NCBI RefSeq assembly: GCF_963583255.1
Contig: NC_084819.1
Span: 5,416,501 to 5,480,500 of the forward strand
Direction of reading: 5' to 3'
Origin: Pyrus communis
Lineage: Eukaryota; Streptophyta; Magnoliopsida; Rosales; Rosaceae
DNA: 64,000 nt
Below the pieces are notes generated by a model. It worked only from the letters and a program-made list of their open reading frames with translations, was not told where the DNA came from and did not search any database. Both the position numbers and the translations under genes were made by a program. Every line of letters starts with the position of its first letter. The first letter of the stretch is position 1. Positions 1 through 12,080 of the stretch are shown here, piece by piece.

Positions 1-20
1 TACATTCTGAATAAAATCAA

Positions 21-40
21 TCTCTCTCTCTCTCTCTCTC
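21..40. repeat. (TC)10 microsatellite
   Basis: Perfect TC dinucleotide run. It lies about 240 bp downstream of the stop codon of the kinase gene on the minus strand. The rest of 1-282 is AT-rich 3' flank without a recognisable gene. Confidence 0.95.
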
Positions 41-282
41 AATGTTAGCAAAAGAGTATGGGAAGAAAATTACAGTAACTATCAATCCAACATCAAATGA
101 TCATTAATTCTTCGCTTCTTTACAAATGACAAGTCCCAAATTATGTAATCAGAATCTGAACACTTGAATATTAATGCTCTAAAACTCAATTCTCTCTCCT
201 AACCATGAAAAAGTATCCAAAAGGTTCACCATTTTTTTAAAAAGCAAACCCTCTGCAAATGCAGTTTCCTGGAAAAATCTTA

Positions 283-1812
283 CTAATCACTTTCATCAGT
301 GTACAGCCTTTGCATGATCACCTCCAACTCTACCTGAAAGTTCACACATATGTCGTACTCAGACTCCAACTCAGTCTTCAGTATCTGAACCTCTCCTGTT
401 TGTCCCAACTGACCAATAATACTCTTCACATTCTCCATCTGCTCGTCCAATTTTCTTGCAATTTCCCGCAATTCCACCAGCCGTGCATTGCCGCGGTTGG
501 AAGACTCGGCCGGAAAGCTGGAAGTAGAAGACGACGCAGCTGGAATAGCCAGGTCCAAAACAAACCTCTCCAAGTTATCCTGGAACTGCAAAATATCTTC
601 CTTCTTGTTCACCAACTCACCTTTCAGCCTCTGAATCTCTACTTGATCCTGCGTGCTCACCTCAACTACTTCCGTCAACAGACGAATAATGATCACCAGA
701 ATCTGTAATTGCGTTGTCAACCTCGTTGCAAACATTGACAGCAGGGATTTGCCGCCGCCAGTGGCAAATACCGGGTTGAAAACAAAATCGTCCTCATTGA
801 AATTCCATCCGCTAAACCCCATATTCTCAGCCCTTAGTTCTCCACATTTTTCCTTGCCCAACAATTCACCCAAACCACTGTTTCTTTTCTTGAACCTCTC
901 CTCAACGCTCTCCAAATGCGGAAGCACAGTCCCCACCAGAAAATCCTTGCCACTGTAGTTGTGGAAAAACGAGTGCTTCAGCAGCGTCTCCGCCGCCGGC
1001 CTCTTTTCCGGGTCCCGATCAAGGCAAGAACCGACCAAGTCCTTGAAATCCGCAGAGTACTTCTTGTTCTTGAAATCTTTGATGATGTTTTTGTAATCGG
1101 AAAACGGGAACCTGTTCTTGACCTTCAGAATCTGCGACTCTAAAAACGGCGGCAGGTCAGACACGGGAGGGCCGCCGAGAGCCAATTCCAGCGCCGTGAT
1201 CCCAAAAGCCCAGATATCCGCCTTGCATCCACCTCCGTTGGGTGCAACCCAATACGGCGTTGCAGAAGTGTCGTTTGCCCCGGTTGAATGATCGGCGCCG
1301 TAGAAAGAAGCAGAGACCCCGAAGTCGGCGAGCTTAACAGACCCATCAGAGTCAACCAAGATGTTTCCGGGTTTGATGTCGCCGTGGACGTGTTCCTGAC
1401 CATGGAGATACGACATGGCGTTTAGCGTCTCTTCCAGGACAAGAGCAAGGCAGGGCTCTGGTAATCCTTCCGGGAAAGCAGAGGAGGAGATTAGAGAGCC
1501 GAAGGCCATGAACGGCATAACCACCCAGAGACGGCGGTCGGCGGTGGTGAAGGAGCAATGGTCGCTGAGAATGTTGGGGTGGGAAAGAGACAGAGTCTTG
1601 GTATCGCGTAGCTTGACCTCGAAATCGGCCGTGGCTTGATTGAGGTCAACGGACTTGATTGCGATGATTGCAGAGTTCATGGGGACGCAGACGGCCTTGT
1701 AGACGACGACGTTGTCGCCAGAGCCGATTTCTTGGAGGTCTTTGTATGCGGCGGAGTCCAACGGGAATTGGACCTTTTGTGGGTTATCTTGGTGGGAGGA
1801 AGAAGTCGCCAT
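283..1812 (-). CDS. BLUS1-like: STE20/GCK-type Ser/Thr kinase, BLUS1-like
   Basis: Intronless frame of 509 aa. The first ATG (1812) is used; the frame stays open upstream to 1911, but only from a TTG. The kinase domain covers about residues 20-285. The glycine-rich loop is IGSGDNVVVYKA, the ATP lysine K53 lies in AIK, the catalytic loop is HGDIKPGN (143-150) and DFG is at 163-165. A WNFNEDD segment near 336 and a C-terminal coiled-coil region match BLUS1 and its relatives, which are cytosolic kinases; BLUS1 itself is a phototropin substrate in blue-light stomatal opening. Two features are odd: the HRD arginine is glycine, and the APE motif reads APN with several residues before the next conserved block (KADIWAFG) apparently missing. 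K, D and DFG are kept, so activity is possible. Family membership is secure; orthology to BLUS1 itself is inference. Confidence 0.9.
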   Translation of the reverse strand: MATSSSHQDNPQKVQFPLDSAAYKDLQEIGSGDNVVVYKAVCVPMNSAIIAIKSVDLNQATADFEVKLRDTKTLSLSHPNILSDHCSFTTADRRLWVVMPFMAFGSLISSSAFPEGLPEPCLALVLEETLNAMSYLHGQEHVHGDIKPGNILVDSDGSVKLADFGVSASFYGADHSTGANDTSATPYWVAPNGGGCKADIWAFGITALELALGGPPVSDLPPFLESQILKVKNRFPFSDYKNIIKDFKNKKYSADFKDLVGSCLDRDPEKRPAAETLLKHSFFHNYSGKDFLVGTVLPHLESVEERFKKRNSGLGELLGKEKCGELRAENMGFSGWNFNEDDFVFNPVFATGGGKSLLSMFATRLTTQLQILVIIIRLLTEVVEVSTQDQVEIQRLKGELVNKKEDILQFQDNLERFVLDLAIPAASSSTSSFPAESSNRGNARLVELREIARKLDEQMENVKSIIGQLGQTGEVQILKTELESEYDICVNFQVELEVIMQRLYTDESD

Positions 1813-1999
1813 TGGAGACAACAAAGATGAAATCTTGAAGAACGAAAGTGGGTTACTTGGATTTCGGGGAAATGGGTTTTGATGGAGTTGATGAATGTAG
1901 GGTTTCTGCAATACTAATTCTTGTGAAAGGTTGAGGCTTTGGGAGGAAGACGACGATGCATGAGAATGTGTGGGTGTGTACTGCTCTGCTTTTATTTAC

Positions 2000-2006
2000 T
2001 TATATA
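2000..2006 (-). promoter_or_regulatory. Candidate TATA box of the BLUS1-like kinase
   Basis: TATATAA on the minus strand, about 190 bp upstream of the kinase ATG. The position would give a 5' UTR of roughly 150-160 nt. Assigned from motif and position only. Confidence 0.5.
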
Positions 2007-2460
2007 ATAAGAGAAGTTTCAACTTTTGCCCCTAGATTTTGTTAATTAGCAGAATCATCAACATTCTGTCGTGAGGCGATTTTGGTGATTAGGATTGGGT
2101 GAGGTTGGTTAAGATAGTAATACAGTTAGTTCGTTTTCTGTTGTTTGCCATCTCAGCAATGTCTTGGGAGGCAAGGCATGATGCCCGCATATGAGGCAAG
2201 CCCATCTCACTACCATATAAGTGAGATGTGTCATCTCCTCTGCTCATTTGATCTAATCTCGAATGGTTAGTCCTGTTGTGAGTGCCTCGTATAAATATTT
2301 CGAAATGACTATAAGGATACGATATACAAACAAAATACGTATTGAGACCTGTAAGTCCAATAACAAGACCAACCTACTAACCTATTGAAATCAATCACAT
2401 TCTCCAAGATGTAATTAAAAATCAAGCAAGTCCTATAAAATCATAAAAAAAAGATGTTGG

Positions 2461-2611
2461 TAATACTGGAGAGACCAAGTTTTGTAAACCATATGATGTG
2501 ATGATTGAATTATTATATAAGTGTAGATTAACGTGCTTATTTTCTGTTGGTGACGTATCATATGGATATGATTTGCAAATTTGGTCTAAAAAATTGGTCT
2601 ACCTAGCATTA
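2461..2611. mobile_element. Short MITE with imperfect terminal inverted repeats
   Basis: About 150 bp. The left end (TAATACTGGAGAGACCAAG) and the reverse complement of the right end (TAATGCTAGGTAGACCAA) are imperfect inverted repeats. The inside holds a GTCACC...AACGTG...AATTCAATCATC pattern that recurs in the opposite orientation at about 7720-8003. It has no coding capacity. Confidence 0.55.
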
Positions 2612-3127
2612 CTTTTTGTAAAATGTGAATTTGAATATTAAACAAAAAAATAAACATAATTATAATTTTGTAATTATATTTGAAATTTTGTCACTATGAT
2701 AAGGCACAACTCTATCATCAATGCTAAGAACATTACTAGTGTTTCCATAAGGATTATTAAGAAATTGAGAATTAATTCACAAAGGAGAGAAAAAGTGCCC
2801 TCATGATATTGGCGAGGCCCACTTTCGTTCCACGTGCAATTCAACCCTCGAGAAGACCTGAGCTGCTGACTACAACTTTTTCATGCTCATTTACTCATGG
2901 CAAGGAAAAACTTCAAAAGAATTAAAGATAGGATTAATAACTAATCGCTTAGCACATAACGAGTACTTCATCTTTATTTGTCTTAATCCATAACTCAGTT
3001 TCATTACTTGGTTCAGATAAAGAAATGTGATTACCATGACCAAATATAAAACAAGAAAGTGACAATAGAAAAAATGGGGAATGAGCCCAAATAGTTACAA
3101 ACTTTAATCATAGATATAAATGCCACA

Positions 3128-3270
3128 TAGTACTACGATTTTGTGTACTTATTTTTATTTATAATTAAGAAGTCTTAGGTTCGTATTCAGAAATAACAAA
3201 CTCATAACAACTTTCTTCTCTCATTCCTTAATGTAAATACATCATTGTATATATTATAAAAAATACAATT
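3128..3270 (+). repeat. Decayed SINE-like copy
   Basis: Weakly resembles the better copies at 14255-14393 and 23985-24096. It shares the AGTCTTAGGTTCGTATTC block, which corresponds to a pol III B-box (GGTTCGAATC) in the 24-kb copy. No A-box could be placed with confidence. Confidence 0.3.
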
Positions 3271-3546
3271 TACGTACAATTCAGCAATCTTTCTTCAATA
3301 ATATTTATCATGACTTCATGAGTGGTATATGGAATAAACAGTTGAGACTAAAAGAAAATCTAAACAGTTAGAATAATCAAATCTTAATGGCTAAAACACA
3401 CCATGTTGCCCTTCGCGTTTTTTTTCTTTGATTATTTTCTATTGCCACTTAATACTAGGATAGTCATATTCCTCTCACTTTGGTTGGATCATCCATCTCG
3501 TTTACACTCCACATGGGCCTTCACATTTCCAGCGTTGTTGAATGGT

Positions 3547-3550
<4 letters not shown>

Positions 3551-3592
<42 letters not shown>
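3551..3592. repeat. (GA)21 microsatellite
   Basis: Perfect GA dinucleotide run of 42 bp in AT-rich spacer. A likely polymorphic marker. Confidence 0.97.
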
Positions 3593-3594
<2 letters not shown>

Positions 3595-4009
3595 ACATTT
3601 CTCTCCATCTTGTTGTGATTTATGCAAATGGGGTTTTGTGACTTGTTCTAAAATTGCATTTTCTTGTTACTCTTGATTGAATATTTCACACTAATGGTTG
3701 GTTTGGTTGTAAGGATTTCTATTACCTCCTACTTCTGTGTGAACCATTGTTTACTTGAATAGATATTATCTTTGAATTTCTTATTTTTGCTAACGTAATT
3801 GAAAGTTAGAATATAAGGGCACTAACAAACAGGCTCACAAGTTACAACTGAAGTTGGTAGCCTCGTTTCTACTTAACTGACTTTACAATTCAAACAGATT
3901 AGCTCTGATATTTTAGAATTTGGCTTTATCATATTTAGTCTTATGTCAAAAGTTTAGCTTTACAAGTTACTACTTATCCCTTGTGAAAGAAAATGGGGTT
4001 GGGGCTACC

Positions 4010-4649
4010 TGGTTGAGGAGCTTTATGTAGAGCTTGCTTTGCAGTTTATACACTTTTCCGCCGTAGAGCCTTCAAACCCACGTCGTGTTGCGCGATGCTA
4101 TCTAAGATTGGATCAATAAAGGCAAGTTTAAATGCCCTGAAAAGGTGCAGATATTGGTTGACACCGATCATTTCCTAACCACGATAGTCGATATGGGCAA
4201 CGACTACGTGCGTAAGAAAAACGGCCAAAGTTGACGATTGATCCTTCCCCAACAGTGACTCATAGACCCAAGAAGAGTCCTCAGCCAAGGCTAAAATACC
4301 ATCTCATCCATCACAACGTTCCTCCACAACAGCATGTGCCAACTTCCCATACCTAGGTGAAATTCGCCAGTTAGGCTTAAAGTGAGTTGGATGAACTCGT
4401 AGTATGGTGCAGTCGATGCAAGTCAGAAGTTAACCTCACAAAGAGGAAAGCTTAATCGCTCAGCCAGTCGGTCTCATTCTTTCGGGTCATCTTAGAATCT
4501 TAAAATATCTTAGCCGTCTGATCGAGGTTTAGCGCAAAGCCCGTCAAGAGTGTTTAGCAAATTAGGGTCGTCGCTTGAAGATCAAATGGCTTGACTTTGA
4601 CAAGGGATTTTATGATGAAAATTTCCTTGAATTCAAGGTGGGTGACACG
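4010..4649 (+). pseudogene. Degraded retrotransposon gag-like relic, left part
   Basis: This stretch is less AT-rich than its surroundings. It yields protein-like runs broken by many stops and frameshifts, for example VQILVDTDHFLTTIVDMGN at about 4139-4195, which reminds me of gag regions of plant Ty3/gypsy elements. The hAT-like element at 4650 interrupts it and similar coding-like sequence resumes at 5790. Assignment to gypsy gag is from memory of similar sequences and is tentative. Confidence 0.35.
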
Positions 4650-5781
4650 TAGGGCTGGTTCGAGTTGGGATCTTGAACCGAAACCCAAAGCCCAAATTCT
4701 AAACTAATAATTTTTGGGATGGAATTTTACAACCTGAAACTGGACCGAATTTTTGGAATTCCCCAATTTTAGGATGCTCGAAAGTTTTTTTTGAATTTTG
4801 GGCCGGTTTGGGATTGGGCCCAATTTTATTTTATTTTATTTTTTACAGTTCAAGCCCAAATTGGTGGGCTTTTTAATTTTTTTGGATTTTGGAAAGAATA
4901 AAAGATGCCCACCAGTTTGTGATAGCTTAGATTACAACTAAACATTACAGTTTTTAAGTTTCATGAAGTCCAAATTAATTAGCCTCATTAGTCATTTAAT
5001 CTCCAAGCTTCTGTAACCCAAGACACTATTTTTTAGCCCCAAGAATCATAACCAATTGTGACGGTGCTACTGGTGGCGCCACAAAAAACATCCCTCCCAT
5101 AACTGCAATTCTTTGCATCTTCAATCTCCAAACTGCAAGAAAAACAGAGTCCTCTCTCTCCACTCTTCGAACCCTCACCGGGTTTTTAGAATGTAAGCAA
5201 ACATGCGCAAACCTAGAAACCCAGAAAACCCCAAGCCCATTAGTTTTAGGAAAATCCTAAATCATTAGTTTAAAAAAAAAAAAAACACAGAATACCCAGA
5301 AATACAAAATCCATACCTTTAGCGTGTGTTTGACTGTGTGTGGTTTTCTTGTGGCTCAGTGGTTGGTTAGAGTCGAGTCAAAGTGGACGAAGGAGGATTC
5401 GAGAGAGATGGCGGATTTGAGGAGAGTGTTGCGGAGTGTTAAAGCCTGGAGAGATTGAGAGTGAATGAGAGAGGAGGATGTTTGGGCTCCAACCTAATTT
5501 ACAATGGATGGTTAAGATTATATCTCACCCAATCCAAGCATTCAACGGTCCAAGTAATTAGTAAATTATAAATTAAAAAGAAATAAACAAATATATATAA
5601 AATATCGATTTAGATTGGGATTCCTGAATCATTACAAAGAGAAGAGCGAATCCAATACCTAAAATTTTGGGATCGGTTCGATTTTGGGTAACGAACGTTT
5701 CGTGATGTTTGATTCGGACGCTTTTCAATTCAATTTCGGGACGGTTTGGGATTTTTGGGTATTTTTTTTTTTCCACCCCCA
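4650..5781. mobile_element. Non-autonomous hAT-family element, 1132 bp
   Basis: The left end reads TAGGGCTGG; the right end, reverse-complemented, reads TGGGGGTGG, as in hAT terminal repeats. It is flanked by 8-bp target-site duplications GTGACACG (4642-4649) and GTAACATG (5782-5789), which match at 6 of 8 bases; both differences are transitions. hAT elements make 8-bp duplications. No transposase frame is present. Subterminal regions on both sides have GGTTCG/GGGATTTTTGGG-type repeats. Confidence 0.75.
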
Positions 5782-6600
5782 GTAACATGAGCACATCTAC
5801 TCCACAGAGGACATTCAAGCCACTGAAGATATATAAAGGTATGAATACAATGTTCATGTCGGTGCATACATTGCAAGGTTTAAGTCACAAAAACAGTGGT
5901 AACAACGTAATGGACTCAGGGATCACCTTCGTAATAAGGCGGCCAATGCTTAAAGAAATGCATCTCAAGTTTGGCAGTCGAAGGACAAGATGGAATTAGC
6001 TTCGGTGGACCAAGTCCCTACAATTCTCCCTAAGATAGCCGAAGGGAAGAAGACTTAGACTTTGACTAGAGAGACCGAGGTAGAGGAATTTGAGAAACAG
6101 ATCATGTTATTGCTTTAGTCAGGCCAAATGAAAGCACAGATCGAACGTTTCACCAAGAACGCTTGAAAGGCTCTTCTTCCACTTTCCCTACAGGAGCCCT
6201 TGATCAAAGTTCAGCATAACAAGCACCCTCCATTTATTGGTGAATCTCTGGAATACATGAAACAGTTGTACAAGAAATTTTTGGCCAATGATCTTTATGG
6301 TTTACCTAAAGAATGTTAGGACTGTATCAATTTGGCTCTGACGAGTCATGCGGCCGAGGATACAATGATCCAAATGAATTAATTCAGATCTAGTAATCCT
6401 AGCCATAATCCAACACATTCGAGAAGCCAAAGTATAAGGTTCAAGGTCAAAGCATACGTTGACATAGACGATAAAGAGTTTCCCTTCTCCTTGGAAGACT
6501 TGCGATATCTCCGCTGACACTTGTAGGTATTCTTGGCCGTCAATCTATTTGGCCTGATTCTTGGAGTAAATTGAAAGAATCACTTGTTCACACAAGGTCC
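5782..6600 (+). pseudogene. Degraded retrotransposon gag-like relic, right part
   Basis: Continuation of the relic left of the hAT element. Broken protein-like runs include VDQVPTILPKIAEG and a charged segment with EVEEFEKQ, followed by a proline-rich to basic stretch. Several in-frame stops make it non-functional. The reading direction appears to be plus. It could be gag or an unrelated decayed gene. Confidence 0.3.
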
Positions 6601-6852
6601 AGAACATTTTAAAATTTCAAAACCAATTAACCATAACTTGAGCTTTTAATTTATTGAAAATCTCCTTCACAATAACAAGAAAAATAAAATACAAGATTGA
6701 TTTTTATGATTGAGCTTCTTACGATTGGGTTGACGATTTTGGCACTCATTTTCTGGTCATTTTTGTTCTAGATTGAATTTTTATTTTCTAATACTTTTTT
6801 TACATTGCATGAGCGAAAAACAAATGTCAAAATCACTAGTCTTGTCATGAAG

Positions 6853-6999
6853 TTTCCACCAAATCCATCTAGTTCGGGATCCGAACTGTTAAAATTTGAT
6901 CCAACGGCTACAAACAAGGGGCCCTTGAAAAGTTATAATAACTATAACTGTTGGATGATCTAACGGCCGAAATCTCAGACTAGGTGGATTTGGTGGAAA
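6853..6999. mobile_element. Short MITE-like inverted-repeat element
   Basis: 147 bp bounded by 21-bp inverted arms (6853-6873 and 6979-6999) that match at 20 of 21 bases. The arms begin TTTCCACCAAATCC. The interior has a second imperfect inverted pair (ATCCAACGG / CTAACGGCC region). No coding capacity. Confidence 0.6.
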
Positions 7000-7070
7000 G
7001 GAATCCGTAGAGAATCTCTTTCCCCCAAAACGCTATGTTATGTATGTCAAAACCACTAGCCTCAAATGAA

Positions 7071-7126
7071 ACCACCAACACATTTAGAGTATTTTATTCA
7101 CCGGATACTCTAAATGTGTTGGTGGT
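7071..7126. repeat. Perfect 22-bp inverted repeat (hairpin)
   Basis: Arms 7071-7092 and 7105-7126 are exact reverse complements, with a 12-nt spacer. The left arm begins ACCACCAACACATTTAGAG. It abuts the RNase H relic that starts at about 7120. Confidence 0.9.
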
Positions 7127-7345
7127 GTCATTCCAAATAGTAATGGGGACCTTGTTGGTAATTTAATCTGCCGTCAACATCACATCCCCTCTCTAGCTTT
7201 GATGGAGTTTCTGGCTGCTAAAGAAGGTGCTTGTGGAGCCGTGGAGCTTCAAGCGAACAAGTTCTCCTTGAATGTGACTCCCTGCAAGGTGTCGAAGCTG
7301 TTAGCAGCAGCCACCAAGATGCTTCTATCCTCAGCCCATTAATGG
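7120..7345 (+). pseudogene. RNase H-like (RVT_3 type) domain relic
   Basis: Two adjacent frames together resemble the plant RNase H-like domain found in LINE-derived and RVT_3 proteins. The first part reads GVIPNSNGDLVGNLI then LALMEFLAAKEGA. After a frameshift near 7230 it reads EQVLLECDSLQGVEAV. The ECDSLQ-VEAV block with the upstream AEFLAAKEG-like block is characteristic of the family. Only a fragment remains and it is not functional. Confidence 0.55.
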
Positions 7346-7719
7346 ACGACACCACATTTTACTTGAGTTCTCTTTTAACTTTTCGCATTACACGCTTTGT
7401 CAATGTCGCAGCATATAGATTTGTCAAGTTGATTTTGTACTTTGAATTTGAATTCATTTGCTTTGAAGAACTTCTAGATCTCATTCGTGTTGTTCGTTTG
7501 AAAGATTATAATGCTTGATTATCAATACAATGCTATTCTTTCGCATAGAAAACATAAAATTTAAGATCTAACAACTAAAAAATTAAGAGAATATACTTAG
7601 AGCACCATAGAAATTTTATCGTGTTTTATGTATGTAGCTTTGGCCCATTCTGCAATTGGTAGAAATTGCCACAACATATAGACAATCACAATGACTCGGT
7701 CCAATTCTTTTTAAGCTTT

Positions 7720-8003
7720 AGACAATCTTAGGAATAAATTTGTAAACCAAATGATGTATCACTAATAGGAAATGAGAACATTTATCAACGGTTGAGTAAT
7801 AGTTCAATTATCAATTTCCATGTCATTTAGTTTACGCTTTGGGTAATTCTAGGAATACTAAATTTGTAAACAAAATTTGCGAACTAAACGTTGTGTCACC
7901 AATATAAAATGAACACGTTTATCAATACTTAAGTAATAATCCAATCATTAACTTTATGTTATTTAATTTTCAAAATTTTGTTTACTAATTTAATCTCGCT
8001 AAC
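7720..8003. mobile_element. Two adjacent diverged MITE copies
   Basis: Two head-to-tail copies of about 90-150 bp share the order (A)AACCAAATGATG / AACTAAACGTTG, TCACYAATA, ATGARMAC-TTTATCAA, AGTAATARTYCAAT and ATGTYATTTARTTT. The second copy has recognisable terminal inverted repeats (around 7850 and 7990). The same pattern appears inverted at 2461-2611. Confidence 0.5.
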
Positions 8004-11000
8004 TTACCGGCAGGCATTTAGGCTTTGACAAGCTACACTCGTCAATTGACTGCTCATTAGAATAAAGATGGATTAAATGTCAAGACAAATTGTGATGTGT
8101 CATAATTTTTTCCATTTTCTAACAAAATACAAATAAAAAAACTGCTTCATCAACCAACCCGAGTCACATCATGTTTGGTGCCATAAACAGATCTACTTTG
8201 CAACAACAAAAAGCAAACGAGTATTGTTTGTACTCAGTTTTTCACCTTCTATTAGTAGTATTATTTATATTTAACTGCTTGTATAGATTGGGATTTTCTA
8301 TGGTATTCCAAGTTTTCGATACTTGGAAAATTTTAACCGTTAAATTTTAGTAAAAAAATAAAAACACAAAACTTAAGGATTTAAAAGTTCGGTTAGCTTG
8401 TTATAAAATTTCTTGCAATTGAACTACGAGATTGTATGACATACAATAGGAGTCAGAAGAGGAATAAAATAATATTATGGAGGCTAAACAGCCAAGAAGA
8501 AGAGGAAGAAAGAAACATGTGAAAGATCACAATCAAAGTACCATCCAGTTAATAATAACAATTAGTTTTTCCTAATTAAAAAGTATTGAAATTCATATAT
8601 CTTTTAGTCTAATATATCCCAATAGTAAAATAAAAACGTACCAAAGTGATCAGAGCCGGCTTTCTTAGCATCCTAATATTCTTACTCTCTTCGGTGACAA
8701 TTTTTAACGTTGCCGTAACCTAATAGAATTAGAGTATCCAACGCAAAAGTAATCGACAATTAAATAAGATTTGCAATAACATCGTGTTACCTTCATGACG
8801 TGCGATTCTCCCGATGGGTCTTACCGTGGAAAAGTATAGCCGATTATTTGGAGGCTAGTCATGACCAAAGTCGTTCCCATTTAATTAGTAAGGCAAATAA
8901 ATGGTCAAGGCTTGGAGTATTTAGTCATATTGGTGTGTGAAGGAAGTTTGTGCTTAGAAATAATTTATGATCTTATTCGAATTTATTAAAATTTGAATAG
9001 AGTTTTAATTAAAAAAAAAAAAGCATATGTAACTCTTTTTTTTCCTCTAAGATGAACTATTTGCATGCACAACGCACATGTATAAAATTTAAATTAGAAT
9101 ATTAACATTTATTATAATTTAGTGGTATTTTTATTTACTTAGCTCAAACTTTTTACTTTTTTTAATAAAATACCTAAAGAAAATGGAAACATCGATTTTA
9201 GCACTCTGATTAACACTTGAAGTTCGTAAAATTAAAGTTTCCAAATTATTAACGTGTTACCCTTTTGCACACTTTTTATATTTTTTTCTTAATTTTCTGT
9301 AATTTATTCAATCTAAATACTATAATAGAAAAAAGCACGTGTCGAGGAAAAAAACAATTAGAAATGATTAAAAAAATAGGAATCATTTTTGCTAACCAGC
9401 TTAAAATTTGGTATATGCTCATTATACACTTAATTATCTTTTATGTGCACTTTCAATTAACATACATCATAGTTATAGTGATGAACAAATGCTCGATAAA
9501 AATAAAATAAAAAAGCACCAAAGCGGCAGGTGCGTGGATGTAACCCACCATAGAAAGCACCGGGCGGCATGCTAAAGCGTTTTGTAACGTAACAGTTAGG
9601 CGCTGATTACCCCGGTAAAAGTAACAGAAGCTCGAGCTGGTTGGTGCTCACTTAAATATGGATATTAATTTACTACCATTTTTGCTATAAGTGTCACAAC
9701 GTAGTAAATACCAGTAAAAGTACATGTAGCTCCAATGGTACTATCTAAATTTAATGACCATGGCTTTTAAGGTTTTAGGTTAAGTAATTAAATTTATTTA
9801 TCTTTTTATTTGATGTCAGATGTTTTGTAGCAGCGTGACAAAAAGAAAAATAAATAAATAAAGCAATTACTTTGAAGCATAAGAAATTTGAAACCGCCGG
9901 AGAATATGAGAAAACCTAAGTTTTTTATTGAATAAATGAAAGTTAATAAGTCTAAAACCATAAATGACGTATCTCCACAACTATATAGGCTCACGAGAAG
10001 TTTTAATATTATACAAAATATGTAACAAAATACCAAAAATATTCTCAAAACTTGTTTCGTTTTGGGCTTAGTGAACATTAGAATCTCGCTATATATCAAG
10101 GCGAATACTACTTCCTATTCGTGATGACGTTCTATTCCAAACGGCGGGTCATTGAGTGCAAATCGAACACTAAAGCACAAATTTATAATGCTTGGACCCT
10201 GTTGCCATATTTATATCTTTTATTCTAATTCTCGATGCACTCCTTCAATTTTATTCTAATTCTCAATGCACTCCTTCATAAGATCTACATCACGTTCAAT
10301 TTTTCCCTTTCATCGCTTCAGTAAATTACCATTTTTTTTTTCTGGCCATTCTAGCATTTATCCAAAAAATGAACGATTTCCCACCATGAAAATTTTGTTG
10401 TTGTTGATCATATTTGATGAAGACAAATTACTTAATAAGATACAAAAGAGGAAGAAATTCTTGTTCTTAACTTGGTAGCACATGATCCCTATCACTTGGA
10501 GCCTATTGTTCCAACAAACCCAACTGTTTTTGTTGTTGTTGTTGTTTAACTTTATTAAGGTAAGCCATCACTTTAGGATCCCTTATCATGCCTCTCAAAT
10601 CTCACCCTTGTCGGTCCTAATTGTGTAAAATGTGTGAGAAAAAGTTCAATCCGGCATAAACTCAATAACATGCTAAGAAGGGTAAGCTTGAATTATAAGG
10701 GTTAAGCAAATGTACCAATGATCAACAAGCGAATTAAATCGCAAACACATTGGTTAAAGCAGTGTTCTTATTATGCATATGAGTTTGAACTTTCCTCATT
10801 CCGCCTTGAATTAGTGTAAATAGATTATCGGTGATAAAACAATTTAAAGATAAAATCTTTTTTCTCTTCGAAGAATAAAGGAAAAAAGAAAAGTGGGAAT
10901 CATTAAGAAATGGAAAAGAATGGAAGCAGGAGAGGAACAAAGGTATGAACAAAAGGGAAATTTCAAGTCTTCAAGTAAAAGAAAACTTGGTATACCATAA

Positions 11001-12080
11001 AATTGAATTGTTCAGATTAAGTCATGCAATGTGGCTTCCACAAAGATTGCACATGACCAAAAATGGCCGCCCATAACTTTTAAATTAAAACCATGTTACA
11101 CAGTTTTGGTCTTGAAACTAACAAATCCATAATGGCCTTGCAATGAGTACAACACTCACACTTCCAAGATGTGTGTGTGTATATATATCTTCTTCTTTTT
11201 TTTCTTTTTCTTTTTTTTTTTATATATTTTTTTTAATAAAAATGAAAACTAGTTGTGGGGTTCACTTCACATTATACTTTAACGATCCAAAATCGTTTAT
11301 TTTTCAAGTTGTATTTCATAAATCATTCTTGCAAAATATTAGCCAAAATCTGAAATGTTTGAGGTATCTGATTGAGTTTAAAAAATTGATGAACACTCTA
11401 AAAAACATTAAATTTCATCATGACAATCACATAGACAAATGGTTCAGTTTGAATTGATTTTTTTTTTTTTTTGCAGGGATAATATATGAATGAAGACTTA
11501 AAAATAGACGGTTTAGATTGTTAAAGTTCGATGTGGAGTGAGTCCACAACTAGTCCCCATTTAAAACAAATGGAAATCTCTTTGGATAAAGGCTATAGAT
11601 ATGAATGTATGTATGTATAGATACAGAAAAAATTTGAAAAAATAGAAACCTTGAAAAAAAGCATGGGAGGAGTTTAATTGCCTAATCCAAAAAGTGGTAA
11701 AAAGAAAAGTTTACTAGTGAAATGGGTAAGGATTGCATGTTACTTGTCCCTCTTTCTCCATTCATGATCACACTTTATAAGTTTTTTGGCACACTTAAAA
11801 AACTAATGAGATTATTATCATTATTTTTTGTGATTTTTTTAACATTTTAACAACTGTTTTTTCATACCTTGTTATGTGTTTTAAAAAAAAAAAATGGCAT
11901 AAAATTTTGGGTTGTGTGTGTCTTTTGGTGAAGGAATGCTTGTCACCTACTCCTTTTAAGTTCCCAATCTCTCTCCAATACTAGTAGCATTCTCCAAAGG
12001 CCATAGCTTTAGAGAGAGAAAGAGAGAGAGGAGGGCCTTAAAGCTCTGATCTTTGCTCTGCTCTGCTGTGTACTGTGACA
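8004..12080. other. Spacer without recognised genes
   Basis: AT-rich sequence with homopolymer runs and only short, low-complexity ORFs (none over about 100 codons with protein-like composition). I see no tRNA or conserved coding block. A GA-rich tract at about 12013-12033 precedes the zinc-finger start and is probably part of its 5' UTR. Confidence 0.6.

Noticed and set aside
1813..1911. N-terminal extension of the kinase frame
   Set aside because: It starts with TTG, not ATG; the first ATG is at 1812 and gives the usual BLUS1-type N terminus.
12075..12080. Two extra codons before the zinc-finger ATG
   Set aside because: The codon at 12075 is GTG; the plant start is the ATG at 12081.
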